From positions 14,702,501 through 14,766,500 of the forward strand of contig NC_092323.1 of the NCBI RefSeq assembly GCF_036785885.1: a stretch of DNA of 64,000 bases, written 5' to 3'. A program made the translations under genes and the position numbers. The number at the start of each line of letters is the position of its first letter. The first letter of the stretch is position 1. Below, piece after piece: positions 49,460 to 61,103 of the stretch. Below the pieces are notes generated by a model. That model did no database searches. It was not told the DNA's origin and worked only from the letters and a program-made list of their open reading frames with translations. Source of the DNA: Coffea arabica. Taxonomy: Eukaryota; Streptophyta; Magnoliopsida; Gentianales; Rubiaceae.

Positions 49460-51976
49460 CCCACTTTGATCCCACTTTTAACATCAATATATGGAGTTCG
49501 ATCTGGTTCCCCAAATGAGGAAGAAAATTCGAAAAAGTGATCATTGTCATAAATATGACAAAATGTACCAAAAAAGAGATGGTTTATCACAGGTTTTGTA
49601 CAGGTAATCAATCAGGAAAACAAGGAATGACAGCCACTGAAATTTTATTGACAACTGTTGATGGAAAAAAATGGTAAATTGAAAATAAGTGGTTCCCTTG
49701 TAGATTTGACCAACTAATACTACTTTTTTATTTGGCAAAATGTTTTCTAAATTAGGGAAAAAAGGTTAATTGAAAATAATGGTTCCCTAGTAGATTTTAC
49801 CAACTAATACTACTTATTTGGCTAGTGATGTTTTCTAAGTTAGTAAATTCCCTAGAATCTGGTTTCCATTTAGCATTGAAATAGGATACAGATTATAGAC
49901 ACAACCGCTCAAGGTCCTCAAGGATCCTCCAGCTTTTTTTTTTTAGTTTGTTAAATTTTGTATATTACTCAATTAATAGTTATTGAATTTTAAGAAATAA
50001 AAAATAACTAAAACATGATATTTATGTTGGAGAAATAACAATATAATAAAAAGTGGGACAGAAAATAGCACAGAGTGTGGGACAGAAGATCTGTTGCGCT
50101 CCCTCCCCCTTCTCTCTCCTCCCCCCCCAATGATCCTCTAGTTTTGAACAAATATAAGATAGATTTGGATTGGTTGTGTCATTCTCTAACCTTAAGAGAT
50201 ACAAAACAAAATCTTCCAAAGTTATAGGCTTATATAGCTCTAGGACAGATATATCAAAAGCTTGATTTTTTTTGGACAACTAATTAAATGATTTTAAGAA
50301 ATATTTAAATATGAATTAATTTTTATATATTGATAATGTATCCTTTATTATAGTTGGATGTATGATAAGTAATCCGAATTCGAGTTTAAAATTTAGTTAT
50401 GTTTTAAAGATGAATAAAAAATAAGAAATCAATTGACGAAATGATTTAATTCTTACAAATAATATCTGATTTTTAAGTGTTAGATAAATTTTGTAGATTC
50501 GACGTATATGTACACACCTTTTTCGAAGTTATTACAAAATTTGTCAACATAAATAGGATAAGAGCCAATAAGATTCAGCCCCAAAACATGTGCTGAAAAA
50601 TACCCGCTAATCTGAAAATCCGTCACATCCTATTCTATCTGATCCGAAAATTAGGATACCCGATCCGTATTATTTGATCAGATTAAAAAAGAATTGGGTA
50701 CCCGGTTAGATATAGGACGGGTTAGAGTCACATAATTAAAAATCGCAAATACCCTACCTGTCCCGCATATTTATTTTTTTATTTTTATACACATACTATA
50801 AAGTAATATATTTAGAGCTAAATAAGCAATTTCATTGAACAAATGCATTACAAATATGAGAGACTATAGTTTGTTTACTAAATTCATTTGAAGAGATCAT
50901 GATCTTTTTTTTTTTAGAAAAAAATTTAATTAATATGGAATATATATTTAAAAAAGGTGCTACTTATTTCCAATTTTTATTGATTTTGAATTCTTTTAAT
51001 TTTTTCCTTTTTCTTGTATTCTCTTCGCATGCTTGTTTCTTGGTGGGAAACTTTTTTGAAAAAAAATCTTTTTTAAATCTTAGATGAACATGTAAAATAA
51101 AAAATTAAATTAGTATAAATTATTTTTTAAAGAAATTAAATGATAAGCGGGGCGAAATCGGTACCCGTTGATCCGACCCTATTTCGGAGGGCACCCGATA
51201 ATTGAGTACCCGCTGATATGCGGAGCGAGTAAGGGTCAAAAATAACTGAACTGTAAGGTGCGAGTCAGGTCAACCAAATGGTGCATAGGGTAGGTACCCG
51301 ATCCATGCTCACTCCTAAATTTTATCAAGTGGAAACTTGAATTCAAGCTCTCAATGTAAGGTTTGATCTCGAGCCGAGTCAAGAAAAAATAAAATAAAAA
51401 TTATTTTATATTTTTAAAAAATAAATAAAATAATAATTTTTTAAAAAATAATAAAATATTAGAGATATATATAATTTTAATATATACATATGTATGTATG
51501 TATGTATGTATAATCGAGTCAATTTAGGAGTTAATGAGCTAAATATTTTTGAACTCGAATTCGAACTTGAATGCGACTTGATTAGTTTGAATTTGACAAA
51601 AACTCGATATTGACCGAACTACTCACAAGTGGCTAGCGAGTGATTTGACTCATGTGTAGCCCTATATGCTGCCACTCGTATGACTTTTTTTTTTTTTTTT
51701 TGTTTCTGCTTCTTTCCTTGGTTCCATGGTTCCATATGAGTCAGTTGTGGCATTAGGTGTAGGGCATCTAGGGTTTAGACATTATCTCTCTCAAAAATTA
51801 TCCACCATTTCTTGTCTTCTTCCTTGGTTTCACTTTTTTCTTCTCCTTCATCTTGAACCCTCTACTCTTTTCTCATTCTTTCCTTTCTATTTTCTTCCCT
51901 CTTATCTTTCTTTTCTTCTTTTTTCTTCCTTCTTTCTCCCTATTACCAAGGGATCTTTCTTCTCTAATAATGTTTT
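49460..51976. other. Upstream region of copy 4
   Basis: Shared with the upstream regions of the other copies. At about 49945-50095 a private AT- then CT-rich segment replaces the common polypyrimidine part. The hAT-like element is present without its left end (50590-51663), followed by the CT-rich spacer. Confidence 0.5.
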
Positions 51977-52252
51977 GGTTAAATTAATTATAACCCTCAG
52001 TGATTTTACATAATGCCAAATGACCCCTCTAAAGGTTTAAAATAGCCATATAACCCTCTTATGATTTTATGTAAAGTGAAAAATAGGCGGAATGCATAAT
52101 TAGTTATGGCGTTTATCCCAAACGCACTCTAAAAGTGTTTGTAATAAAATTTTAATCTCCATGAAACTCTCTTTTGATTTGTATAAGTATTTACTTTACC
52201 CTTTGTGGTTTCTGCATTTATCCATGTAATCCAATCATACTTTTATACAAGG
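51977..52252. mobile_element. Left part of the 470-bp Mutator-like element, cut by the LTR element
   Basis: Aligns with the first ~270 bases of 35066-35535, then breaks at 52253 where the LTR element begins (TACAAGG|TGTCGCG). The rest of the host element should lie beyond the right window edge. Confidence 0.75.
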
Positions 52253-55200
52253 TGTCGCGCCCCATTTTTTGATAAATAAATAAAATGGTTTAAAAAATGT
52301 ATTTTTTGATTCAATTTGTGATTGGAAAATGAATTGTGATTTAAAAGAAAAATGGGTCTAAATGGGGGTTTGAAAATGCGACGATTTGACCCAAAATTAT
52401 AGTTTAAAAAGGGTTTTTGAAAAAATGGGAGTCGCCACTTGGTAATGAGTTAAGGTGTACCAAGTCACCTAAAAATGAATTTTTTAGGAAAAAGTTGTAA
52501 GAAACCCCTTTTAAACGACTCCTAGTCTACGTAAACCAATGAAAAAGGTTCGGGAGTCACATTTGACGAAGGGGAAGGCAAGGATAAAAATCCAAGGCAC
52601 CCCTTCGACCTAGTCAAGGCTAGTTGCGTTGATTTAATCAAAGATTTTCTTGTTTTAACCAAAGAATTTATTACACTTGGATGTACTACATGAATGCAAA
52701 ACCCTAGACCTAGGGGTATTGGGGGAAAATTTCCCTTCAAAGGTTGAGTGGTGCCAATCACATTAATTGTGAAGCCCAATAACGATCCTTTGAAGAAGTC
52801 ACGAATAATGCAAGTGGGATGCAAATGAATGGAATGCATGTATGCAATGTGAGGATATGTGAAATGAGAAAAATAGTAAAAATAATGGGATGCAAGTGGA
52901 GGTGTGCAAATGTATTTACAAGTGTTTGTGTGCAAGTGAAGGGATAAAAGGTGTACGTGTGCAAATGGGAGGAAAAAATGAAAGTGTAATGATAGAGTGG
53001 ACTTAGAATGCATGAGCCTAGGGAATTCATGCATATTGGGACGGGGAGACCTAAATCGTGACTCAATTTGCCCTTTTATAGAGGGAATACAAGCGTGCTA
53101 AGGCTTAGAGAAAGCCACACTCGTCTATATCCCATATTTAGGGGGACTCTCAAGCAAATGAACCTTATAACTAGCATGAAATGCAAAAATCCTAAAATGG
53201 AGGGAAAAGGGGTTCGAGGGGCATGTAAAATGATAAAACTAAAAAGAATGCATGACATGTAATGAACATGCAAACATGTACTAACGAGGAGAAATCCCTA
53301 AGGGTCTAGCGTTGGACTAGCCCATTCTATGAATTCCGACTAGCGTTGGACTAGTGGAAACGTACATTCATCCATTCCATTCATCCACATTATAAAAAGC
53401 GAGTAGACATGTGAATCACTTATAAACACGTAGCACATAACATTTAGCATGCTTGACTAGATGCAAGGACCTAATAAAGCGATTAAACACTTAACACGTA
53501 GGCATGCAACCAAACTAATGAACCTATTACATTCACTAACTAAAACAAAAAGGGAAGGGGAAAATGGACCAAATTGCTCGCCACAGCCCTATCTATTACA
53601 AGCCAAGAGGTGTACACATACCCCATTAAAAGAATAAGTTAATAAAGCAAAAGTAAATGAAAGGAATGAAAGGAATTAAAGAAATGTAAAGAAAGCAAAG
53701 TAGACATGCAATTCACTTAGCACCTTGGATCATATAAGAGAGACAAACAAAGATAAAAGAAAGTTATACCTCATCGCAATGGTAAGCAAATGATGGAAAA
53801 TGGCTTCAAAACAAAAAAAGGGGTCAAGGCACCAATTGAATAGTAAAGTATAAGGAAAATCACCAAAATTCCCCTAATTGCAACTCAAATGAAATCACAC
53901 AGTGCCTAATTACCAAGAAAGTGGAATGATCCATCAAATTCCCAAAAATAGCAACTATTAAGGACCCAATTGCAATATTAATCAATCACCCAAACCCAAT
54001 TCAAACATTTTAGGAAATTCAAGGGTCCAAAAGCAAAGAGAGAGGCAAGTAATGACTCAAAATGCACCCATCTTAGGACCTAATTGCAAGACATTGGAAT
54101 GTAATTGGGCCATAATGCATTGCTGCAAAAATCACAGGGACTCAATTGATTAGTTTTCTCAATTTTGTGGGTCATAATAGCATAAAGAGAAACTTGAGGG
54201 GGTTAAGAGGCAATTTTGAAGAATTATTTCATGCATGCTACGTAGAAACTTAAGATTCTGCAACTAAACCAAAAGCTACTCCCTTTTATTTTCCAAAGCT
54301 TCGGCAATGTCCAACAACAATTACATCCATTTCATCATACAAACAAATTCATCAAACCAGAAATTGTTGACTAAATCAAAGCATGAAATTTGTTTGCAGG
54401 ATTAAGATGGCAAATCTGATTTTGATCGACAACAAAAGAAAGAAAGAAAACTGCAGCAAGGTTTCTTTCTCTGCAACATGCTGGGTTTCTCAAATGCAAT
54501 TTCATATCCATCCAAACATAAGTAGTGGCTCCAATCAACTAAACCAGGGATCAAAGTGAGAAGATAACCACACATTTTTCCACTTTTAGACATGACACTT
54601 CAGTACAGAATTCGTAGGAAAAGAATATGTTCAATCTAAAAACGAATTTCTGCAACTTTCTTGACTATGCTTTGAAATTTCAGCAATCTCATGCGGCCAG
54701 ATTCAAGGATCATATCAAACAAGGATCCAGCCGAAAACACATACTAAGCATACAAGGGAAAAGGAAAGAATTGGGCGACATTACTACAAGCAAACAAGCC
54801 AAGGCCATACAAACTGCAGGTTTAAAGACCAGAAATTCATGCAATTACAAAGAATCAACGTTCTGCAATTTTGATGCAGAAAATTCGTGTCAGGCTTGAA
54901 CCAAAGTCAACAGACCCATCACTCGAAACTCTTAACAACAATGAATATTTTGATTAACACAACCTAATTGTAAACACCAAACCATTGAAACCCCAAACGA
55001 GGCGTCAAATGAGCAATACAGAAGCCACAACTAGATTCTTGGGTTTATCTTTAACAAGCTCCGCATGAGTCATCCAAATCAAAAGCTACCCATGTCACAA
55101 ACTCAATCAAACATCACATAACCCTAAAATTAGATCTACAAATGATCCTAATCAAAACAAGACCATACAACCTCAGGTTTCGAACAAGAGAAACGGCAAA

Positions 55201-57081
55201 TTAAGCTAGCATGGAGGAACCAGAAATGAATGGAAACAAAAAGCGTAGACAGCCACAGCAAGCAAGAAATTCAAAACCACGACTCAACAAAGAACGAAAA
55301 GGAAAGGGACTAAGACACCAATCTAGGAGAGTACCTACCCGAGCCTTTTTGGATCAAAATCCGGACAGGAGAACGCCGTGAAAGAACTGCTGCAGTCGTC
55401 CCTTTGCGGTTTCGAAACCGCACCAGTGGAACCGAGCTGTGGATTTTGGAGCTGAATTTGGGAGCCTTCCCAACGTTGTTTGTGAAAGTAATCTGAACAA
55501 AGCTTCTTCTATTAACTACCTAATGTGTGCAGAAACTGAAATCTCCTCCAATTGAGCAATCAGAAAAAAGATAATCACGCTGCGAGCGGTGCCGAAAACC
55601 AGCCCGTTCGGATGAAATTTTTGGCAGAAAAATGTTTCTGGTTTTGTTTTTTTTTCTTCCAAACTCAGCCGTCGTTCTACTCTCGGACTCTCCCTCGATC
55701 GTTTCTTTTCCTCGGCCCAAAGTTCCCTTCTTTCTTCCCCGGCTTCCTTGTTTCTTTTCTGGCAGCCCGAAGCTCGCTTTCCCGTCGCTCTCTTTTCACT
55801 CTATCTCTCTCTCGGCCCCTTTGGTGTTGCCCGTCGCTCTTTTCCAGTTTCAGTCACCTCTCTTGCTGCTGCCGAAAGCCCTCTTCTCCTCTGCCTTTTC
55901 TCTCTAAACCCTCACGGCTGATCCTTCCTTCCTACTTGCCCAAAGCCCGTAACCTTCCTTTTGCTGGTTCTCCTTTTCCCGTCACACACACTCTCTACTT
56001 CCTCAAGATTTTTCAGCCGCCACTCTACTCAGCTCTCTGTATGCTCTCGGTTCCCTCTCTTTCACTCTCTCAGCCTATCCGTCTCTACCTCTCAAACTCT
56101 CAGTTTTTCAATCTTAGCCGTCACTTTTTTTTTCTCTCTGCCGTCAGTCACTCTATCTTCTTACTCTCTCCCTTCTCTCTGCCATCTGTTTTTTTTTCTC
56201 TTCCCCTTTTGCTTGTTTCTGATCTTTCTTTTTGCTTGCAGCCGTCACGTACTCTCTCTCTGTATGCTCCCCCTGTCGGCTGCTGCCCCAAAAATGCAAC
56301 CTCTCTTCCTCTCGGTTTTCTTCCTCAGAAACTCTCCGTAGCTTTTCTTTTTCTTTGCTGTTGTCGACCTTCACTCCCCTTTTGCGGCTATCCTTCCTCT
56401 GTCCATTTATATCAGCAAAACCAACCCTAAAACAACTCAGCCCTCTTGCCATATTTGCAGCTAAGGGCCGCTAAATCCTTTGTTTGCAAGCTGCGTAAAA
56501 ACGCAGCTTGCAGCCGCGTATCATCTTTTTTTTTTTTTTTTTTTCTTTCGAAACTATTAATACCAAAACGATAACATATAAATAATAACAAATTAACAAA
56601 ATTGACAACAAAACCTAAATAATAATAATAATGAAAACAAATTAAAAAAAACAAATTAAACAAATAAAAACAACAAAAATGGCCATTTTCAATTTTTCTT
56701 CATTTTCCCTTTTTTTTTTTTCTCTTTCAAAATAAATAAACAAAATGCCAACAGATTGAACTTAAAAGAAATGCACGTATTTTTGTGAACCATTTTCTTT
56801 TTTTTCCTTTTTTTTTTATTATTTTTCATTTTCATTCTCATTTTTGCCATTTTTCCAAGAAAACATTGAATTTAAATCAAAACAAGTAAAACATATATTT
56901 ATATATTTTTTTTTTGAATGCTTTTCTTTTCTTTTCGAGAAATCCTATGCTAAAAACTTAAAAATAATAATAATAACACAAAAAAATTAAAAAAACTAAA
57001 AACTAAAAAGTGAATAAAACGAGCACAAACTAAAAAAAAAATAAATAGTAAATGAAATTACACCAAAATTTGGTGTCTACA
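52253..57081 (-). repeat. 3' LTR (4.8 kb) of a Ty3/Gypsy-type element
   Basis: On the minus strand it begins TGTAGACACCAAATTTTGG and ends GGGGCGCGACA, so it has TG...CA ends. It abuts a purine-rich tract (AAAGAGGGGCAAAC, minus strand, 57082-57095) that fits a polypurine tract, and its outer end interrupts a recognisable older element. The interior is CT-rich on the plus strand (about 55640-56480); no gene is supported there. The partner LTR is outside the window, so LTR status is inferred. Confidence 0.65.
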
Positions 57082-57167
57082 GTTTGCCCCTCTTTGTCTG
57101 AGTTTTGAAAAAACTTGAGACAAAGAAGTAGACACCAAATACTTACCTGTGTTATTGGGCTGCAAAA

Positions 57168-57466
57168 GATTCCCACGAACAGGAATTATAACACGGGACT
57201 GACCCGAACATGAAAAATAAAACGGGACTGACCCGATCCAGAATTGAAAACAGGACTGACCCGAACATGAAAAATAAAACGGGACTGACCCGAACAGGAA
57301 TTTAAAACGGGACTGACCCGAGCAGGAATTTAAACGGGACTGGCCCGAACAGAATTTAAACGGGACTGACCCGAACAGAAATTTAAACGGGACTGATCCG
57401 AACAAGAATTTAAACGGGACTGACCCGAACAGAATTTAAACGGGACTGACCCGAACAGAAATTTAA
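57168..57466 (+). repeat. Tandem array, ~27-bp unit
   Basis: About ten units around the core CGGGACTGACCCGAACAG followed by A/T-rich linkers of slightly different length. Inside the LTR element, next to its 3' LTR. Confidence 0.9.
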
Positions 57467-57589
57467 AGTTATGAATTGAAGTGAGATGGAGTCTTAGTGG
57501 GATTGACCCATGTTTACTGGTGATGTAAATGAAAGAAGTGAAATGAAATGTTAATGGGACTGACCCATGTTTGTTAGTGATGCAAATGA

Positions 57590-58400
57590 AATGCTCACTG
57601 GCGGGACTAACCTCACGCTCCAGTGGCTGTGAAAACGGAATGCTCACTAGTGGGACAAACCCAACGGCTAGTGGCGAATGCAAATGAAAGGCACACTAGT
57701 GGGACAAACCCAACGGCTAATGGCGATGAAAATAAAAGGCACACTAGTGGGACACACCCAACGGCTAGTGGCAATGAAAATAAAAGGCACACTAGTGGGA
57801 CACACCCAACGGCTAGTGGCGAATGCAAATGAAAGGCACACTAGTGGGACAAACCCAACGGCTAATGGCGATGAAAATAAAAGGCACACTAGTGGGACAC
57901 ACCCAACGGCTAGTGGCAATGAAAATAAAAGGCACACTAGTGGGACACACCCAACGGCTAGTGGCGAATGCAAATGAAAGGCACACTAGTGGGACACACC
58001 CAACGGCTAATGGCGATGAAAATAAAAGGCACACTAGTGGGACACACCCAACGGCTAGTGGCAATGAAAATAAAAGGCTCACTAGTGGGACAAACCCAAC
58101 GGCTGGTGGCCAATGTAATTAAAAGGCACACTAGTGGGACAAACCCAACGGCTAGCGGTGATGAAGATGAAAGGCTCACCAGTGGGACAAACCCAACGGC
58201 TGGTGGCAATGAAAATAAAAGGCTCACCAGTGGGACAAACCCAACGGCTGGTGGCAAATGCAATTAAAAGGCACACTAGTGGGACAAACCCAACGGCTAG
58301 CGGCGATGAAGATGAAAGGCTCACCAGTGGGACAAACCCAACGGCTGGTGGCAATGAAGAATGAAATGCTTACTGGCGGGACAAACCCAGCTCCAATGGC
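57590..58400 (+). repeat. Tandem array, ~48-bp unit with 145-bp higher-order period
   Basis: Units of the type GGCACACTAGTGGGACAAACC + CAACGGCTAGTGGC + variable A-rich linker. Three linker types (GATGAAAAT, AATGAAAAT, GAATGCAAAT) alternate, so the pattern recurs every 145 bases (57678, 57823, 57968). Long open frames on both strands here follow from the repeat length and are not genes. Confidence 0.92.
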
Positions 58401-59808
58401 AATGTAAATGAAATGTTTTGACAATCAGACAGTGGGATTAAACTTGAGCCTGTCGTGATGAAATTTGATTTGATTTTTTGATTGATGATTTTCTTTTCTT
58501 TTTGCTTTTCTTTTTGACTTTTGAGAATCTTTCCAAAAAATTAATTTGCCCCAGTATGATGAATTTTTGCAATGTGAGTCCAGAGTCGATTCTGTATCGC
58601 CATGCTGTTGCATTTTGACGAAATTTGCTTGCGACATTTTCAATCTGCCTTTGTTCACCAGAGGACTCCTTCCAACATCGATTCCAGTGCGAGGTGTGAT
58701 TGTTTTCATCTGTGCCTGCAATTTTCTGCAAAAGAGAAAAAACAAAAGAAATTGCCACCATCATTTGCCCCGTTTTCCTTTGAGAATCGTGTAAACATGA
58801 GTCTTTCGACGCCTTTATCAACTTTTGCTACGACAGCCGATTGAGTTGGATTTCTCGCCCTAAGGCTTTTCCGATTTTCAAACTGACCAGGTATATGCTT
58901 TGCCATATTATGAAGTTTGTGTAGCTGGCTTGGCGGGATTTCAACTGTTTCCAAAGGATGACTGAATCCAAGTATACTTTTTGAAATAAATCACAGGGAT
59001 TGTCATTTATCACAATTCAACGATAAAAAATGAGGTATGCAAGAAAATTCACATGTCATGTAAAAATGAATATGCACAAGAATGCACATACAACCATGTG
59101 TGCTTAAATTCTACAAAAATGTCATGAATACAAGTAATTTGGGAAAAAATGAGTTTCCTAAGAATGTATGTGCAAAAGAATGTGTTTTTTTTTTTCAAAA
59201 TGACACAGCTTTGGCCAACGGATGTCATATTCAAGTCTTTGGATATCTTAGTTCCGGAATTCAATGTTGCCAGAGGTATGACAAAAATGAGGAGAAATCT
59301 AAATGGACCAAACCACCAGTTGTTCCTCTTTGTGCTTTCTCATTGCAGAAACCTACCTCAGCGCCCATTCGGGTTTTCACCAAGGTTGCCCCCACCCTTT
59401 TTGTTGGTTTTTCTTTCTTTTCCTTTTTTTTTTTCTTTTTTCCTTTTTTTTTCTTTTTTTCTTTCTCTCGAGGTGCCCTTGTGGATTTTCACTTAAGGAA
59501 ACAATGGAAAAGCTCAACCATAGTCGACTCAGGAATGTAAGTTGAAGATTGCTGGCATCAGTAAAATGCTCTTCCCTTATAAACTTAAACGAAGGCATTA
59601 TGGACATCACCTGCCAGTTGATTAGCAAAATTCCTAATAGAAATGCAGCAAGTGACGAAAGCCAGGACTTTGGGCTTTTGTAATGAGGTCAGGTGGGGTG
59701 TTTTTCAAGAAAAGTTGAGGCTTGAAAGCAGGTTTGATGAAAGGTGTGAAATAACCTGAGATTGCATCATTTTGAAAATATCTCTAATTTTGAACGAAAC
59801 CGAGGAAA
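58401..59808. other. Non-coding interior of the LTR element
   Basis: Unique sequence with T-rich runs (59410-59470). I see no retroelement enzyme domain on either strand. Confidence 0.5.
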
Positions 59809-60071
59809 TTTGCCCCAGTTTGATTGGATTTTCTCTTTCTTTGCATTTTCTTCATTGCATTTTTCTCACTTTTTGTATTTTCCTTCAAAAACTAAATTTG
59901 CCCCAGTGTGGGGTTCTTTCTTCCTTTTCATTTTTCTTTCAAAGATAAATTTGCCCCAGTGTAGGGTTCTTTCATTTTCCCATATCTCTTTCAAGGATAC
60001 ATTTGCCCCAGTGTGGGGTTTTCCTTTTCTTTTTGATCACTTTTTAAAATGAATTTGCCCCAGTGTGGGGT
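59809..60071 (+). repeat. Tandem array, ~60-65-bp unit
   Basis: Four to five units sharing TTTGCCCCAGTGTGGGGTT with T-rich linkers; the core contains the small inverted repeat CCCCAGTGTGGGG. A related TTTGCCCC occurs at the polypurine tract and near 58550. Confidence 0.85.
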
Positions 60072-60524
60072 TTGCAATTCTCAGGGGTTGCCAAACGAAA
60101 ATTATTGTTCTGATAGTTCAAAGGGGATGACTAGGGATAAATGTTTTGATTGGAAAGGAAGATGGCCTGACTTTTGCCTCGTCTCTTGCATGATTTCCTA
60201 AAAGAAACTTTGCATAATCAAATAAAAAACATCTTACACATGTCCGAATCGATAGGTTGAGGGAATGTCTGTCCTTCCATCTCTCCTTTGAACACCCAAT
60301 AAGCTTTGCCGATTTGAAGCAAATTTGCCTTTGACTTCATTTTTCATCACTTTAGCACTTTGTTTCCTTCTTCAGAAGATCGGTGGCGGATCCTTTTGCT
60401 ATGAACATAGGCCATGCGTTTTGACAACATTGGTCATGGCACATAGCATTATCAATCAGAATCAATCGTTAATGATACTGCTTTGACCAATCAACTTTTA
60501 ACCTGGCTGGAAAGGAAGGAATTT

Positions 60525-60755
60525 TCTCAAATGAAGGGATTTATCAATGAAGGAATTTCCAAATGAAAGGATTTTTCAATGAAGGGAAATGAAGGCTTTT
60601 TCAAAGAAGGGATCTCTTAATGAAGGCCTTTTCAAAGCAGGGATTTCTCCATGAAGGGTTTTCTCAATGAAGGCTTTCTCAAAGAAGGGTTTTTTCAATG
60701 TATGGTCTCAAAGAAAGAATTTCTCAATGAAGGGATTTTTCAATGAAGGCTTCAT
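60525..60755 (+). repeat. Degenerate short tandem array
   Basis: Repeats of about 20-24 bases around CAATGAAGGGATTT / CAAAGAAGGGATTT / CAATGAAGGCTTT. Confidence 0.8.
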
Positions 60756-61103
60756 CGGATTCCAGAATAGTGATATTCAAAGGGTCAAATAATTTTATTT
60801 TGGCCATCGAAAGAATTTAGAATGAAATTGAACCAATAAACAATCAATATAAACAAAATGGTATTAACAAAATAATGAAAAGATGTGACTATGCATGCTA
60901 TCGAAAGAAAACAACATAGGAGCTTGATAATGCAAAAATGCTTTAGTCAAAACTTAATTAAACATGATAAAACTATTTACTCAAAAGCAAACGGTGACGA
61001 GTTTCATGAAGTTTAACAAATAACAATCCCCGGATTCATCCCAAATTCCCTTTGCGAGAGAAGATACTTGGCAATCCAATTGTGCAAGGTTTCTTCAAGA
61101 TTT

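Noticed and set aside
55552-56452. 292-codon plus-strand frame rich in Ser, Leu and Phe, and antisense partners
   Set aside because: The sequence is CT-rich low complexity inside the LTR; the frame follows from composition and shows no domain.
57590-58400. Several overlapping ~100-codon frames on both strands; also CRISPR-like appearance
   Set aside because: They come from tandem repeats of regular length. Spacers are not unique, the genome is plant nuclear, and no cas gene is present.
59082-59628. Overlapping frames of 80-152 codons near T-rich runs
   Set aside because: Driven by poly-T/poly-A stretches; no match to retroelement enzymes.
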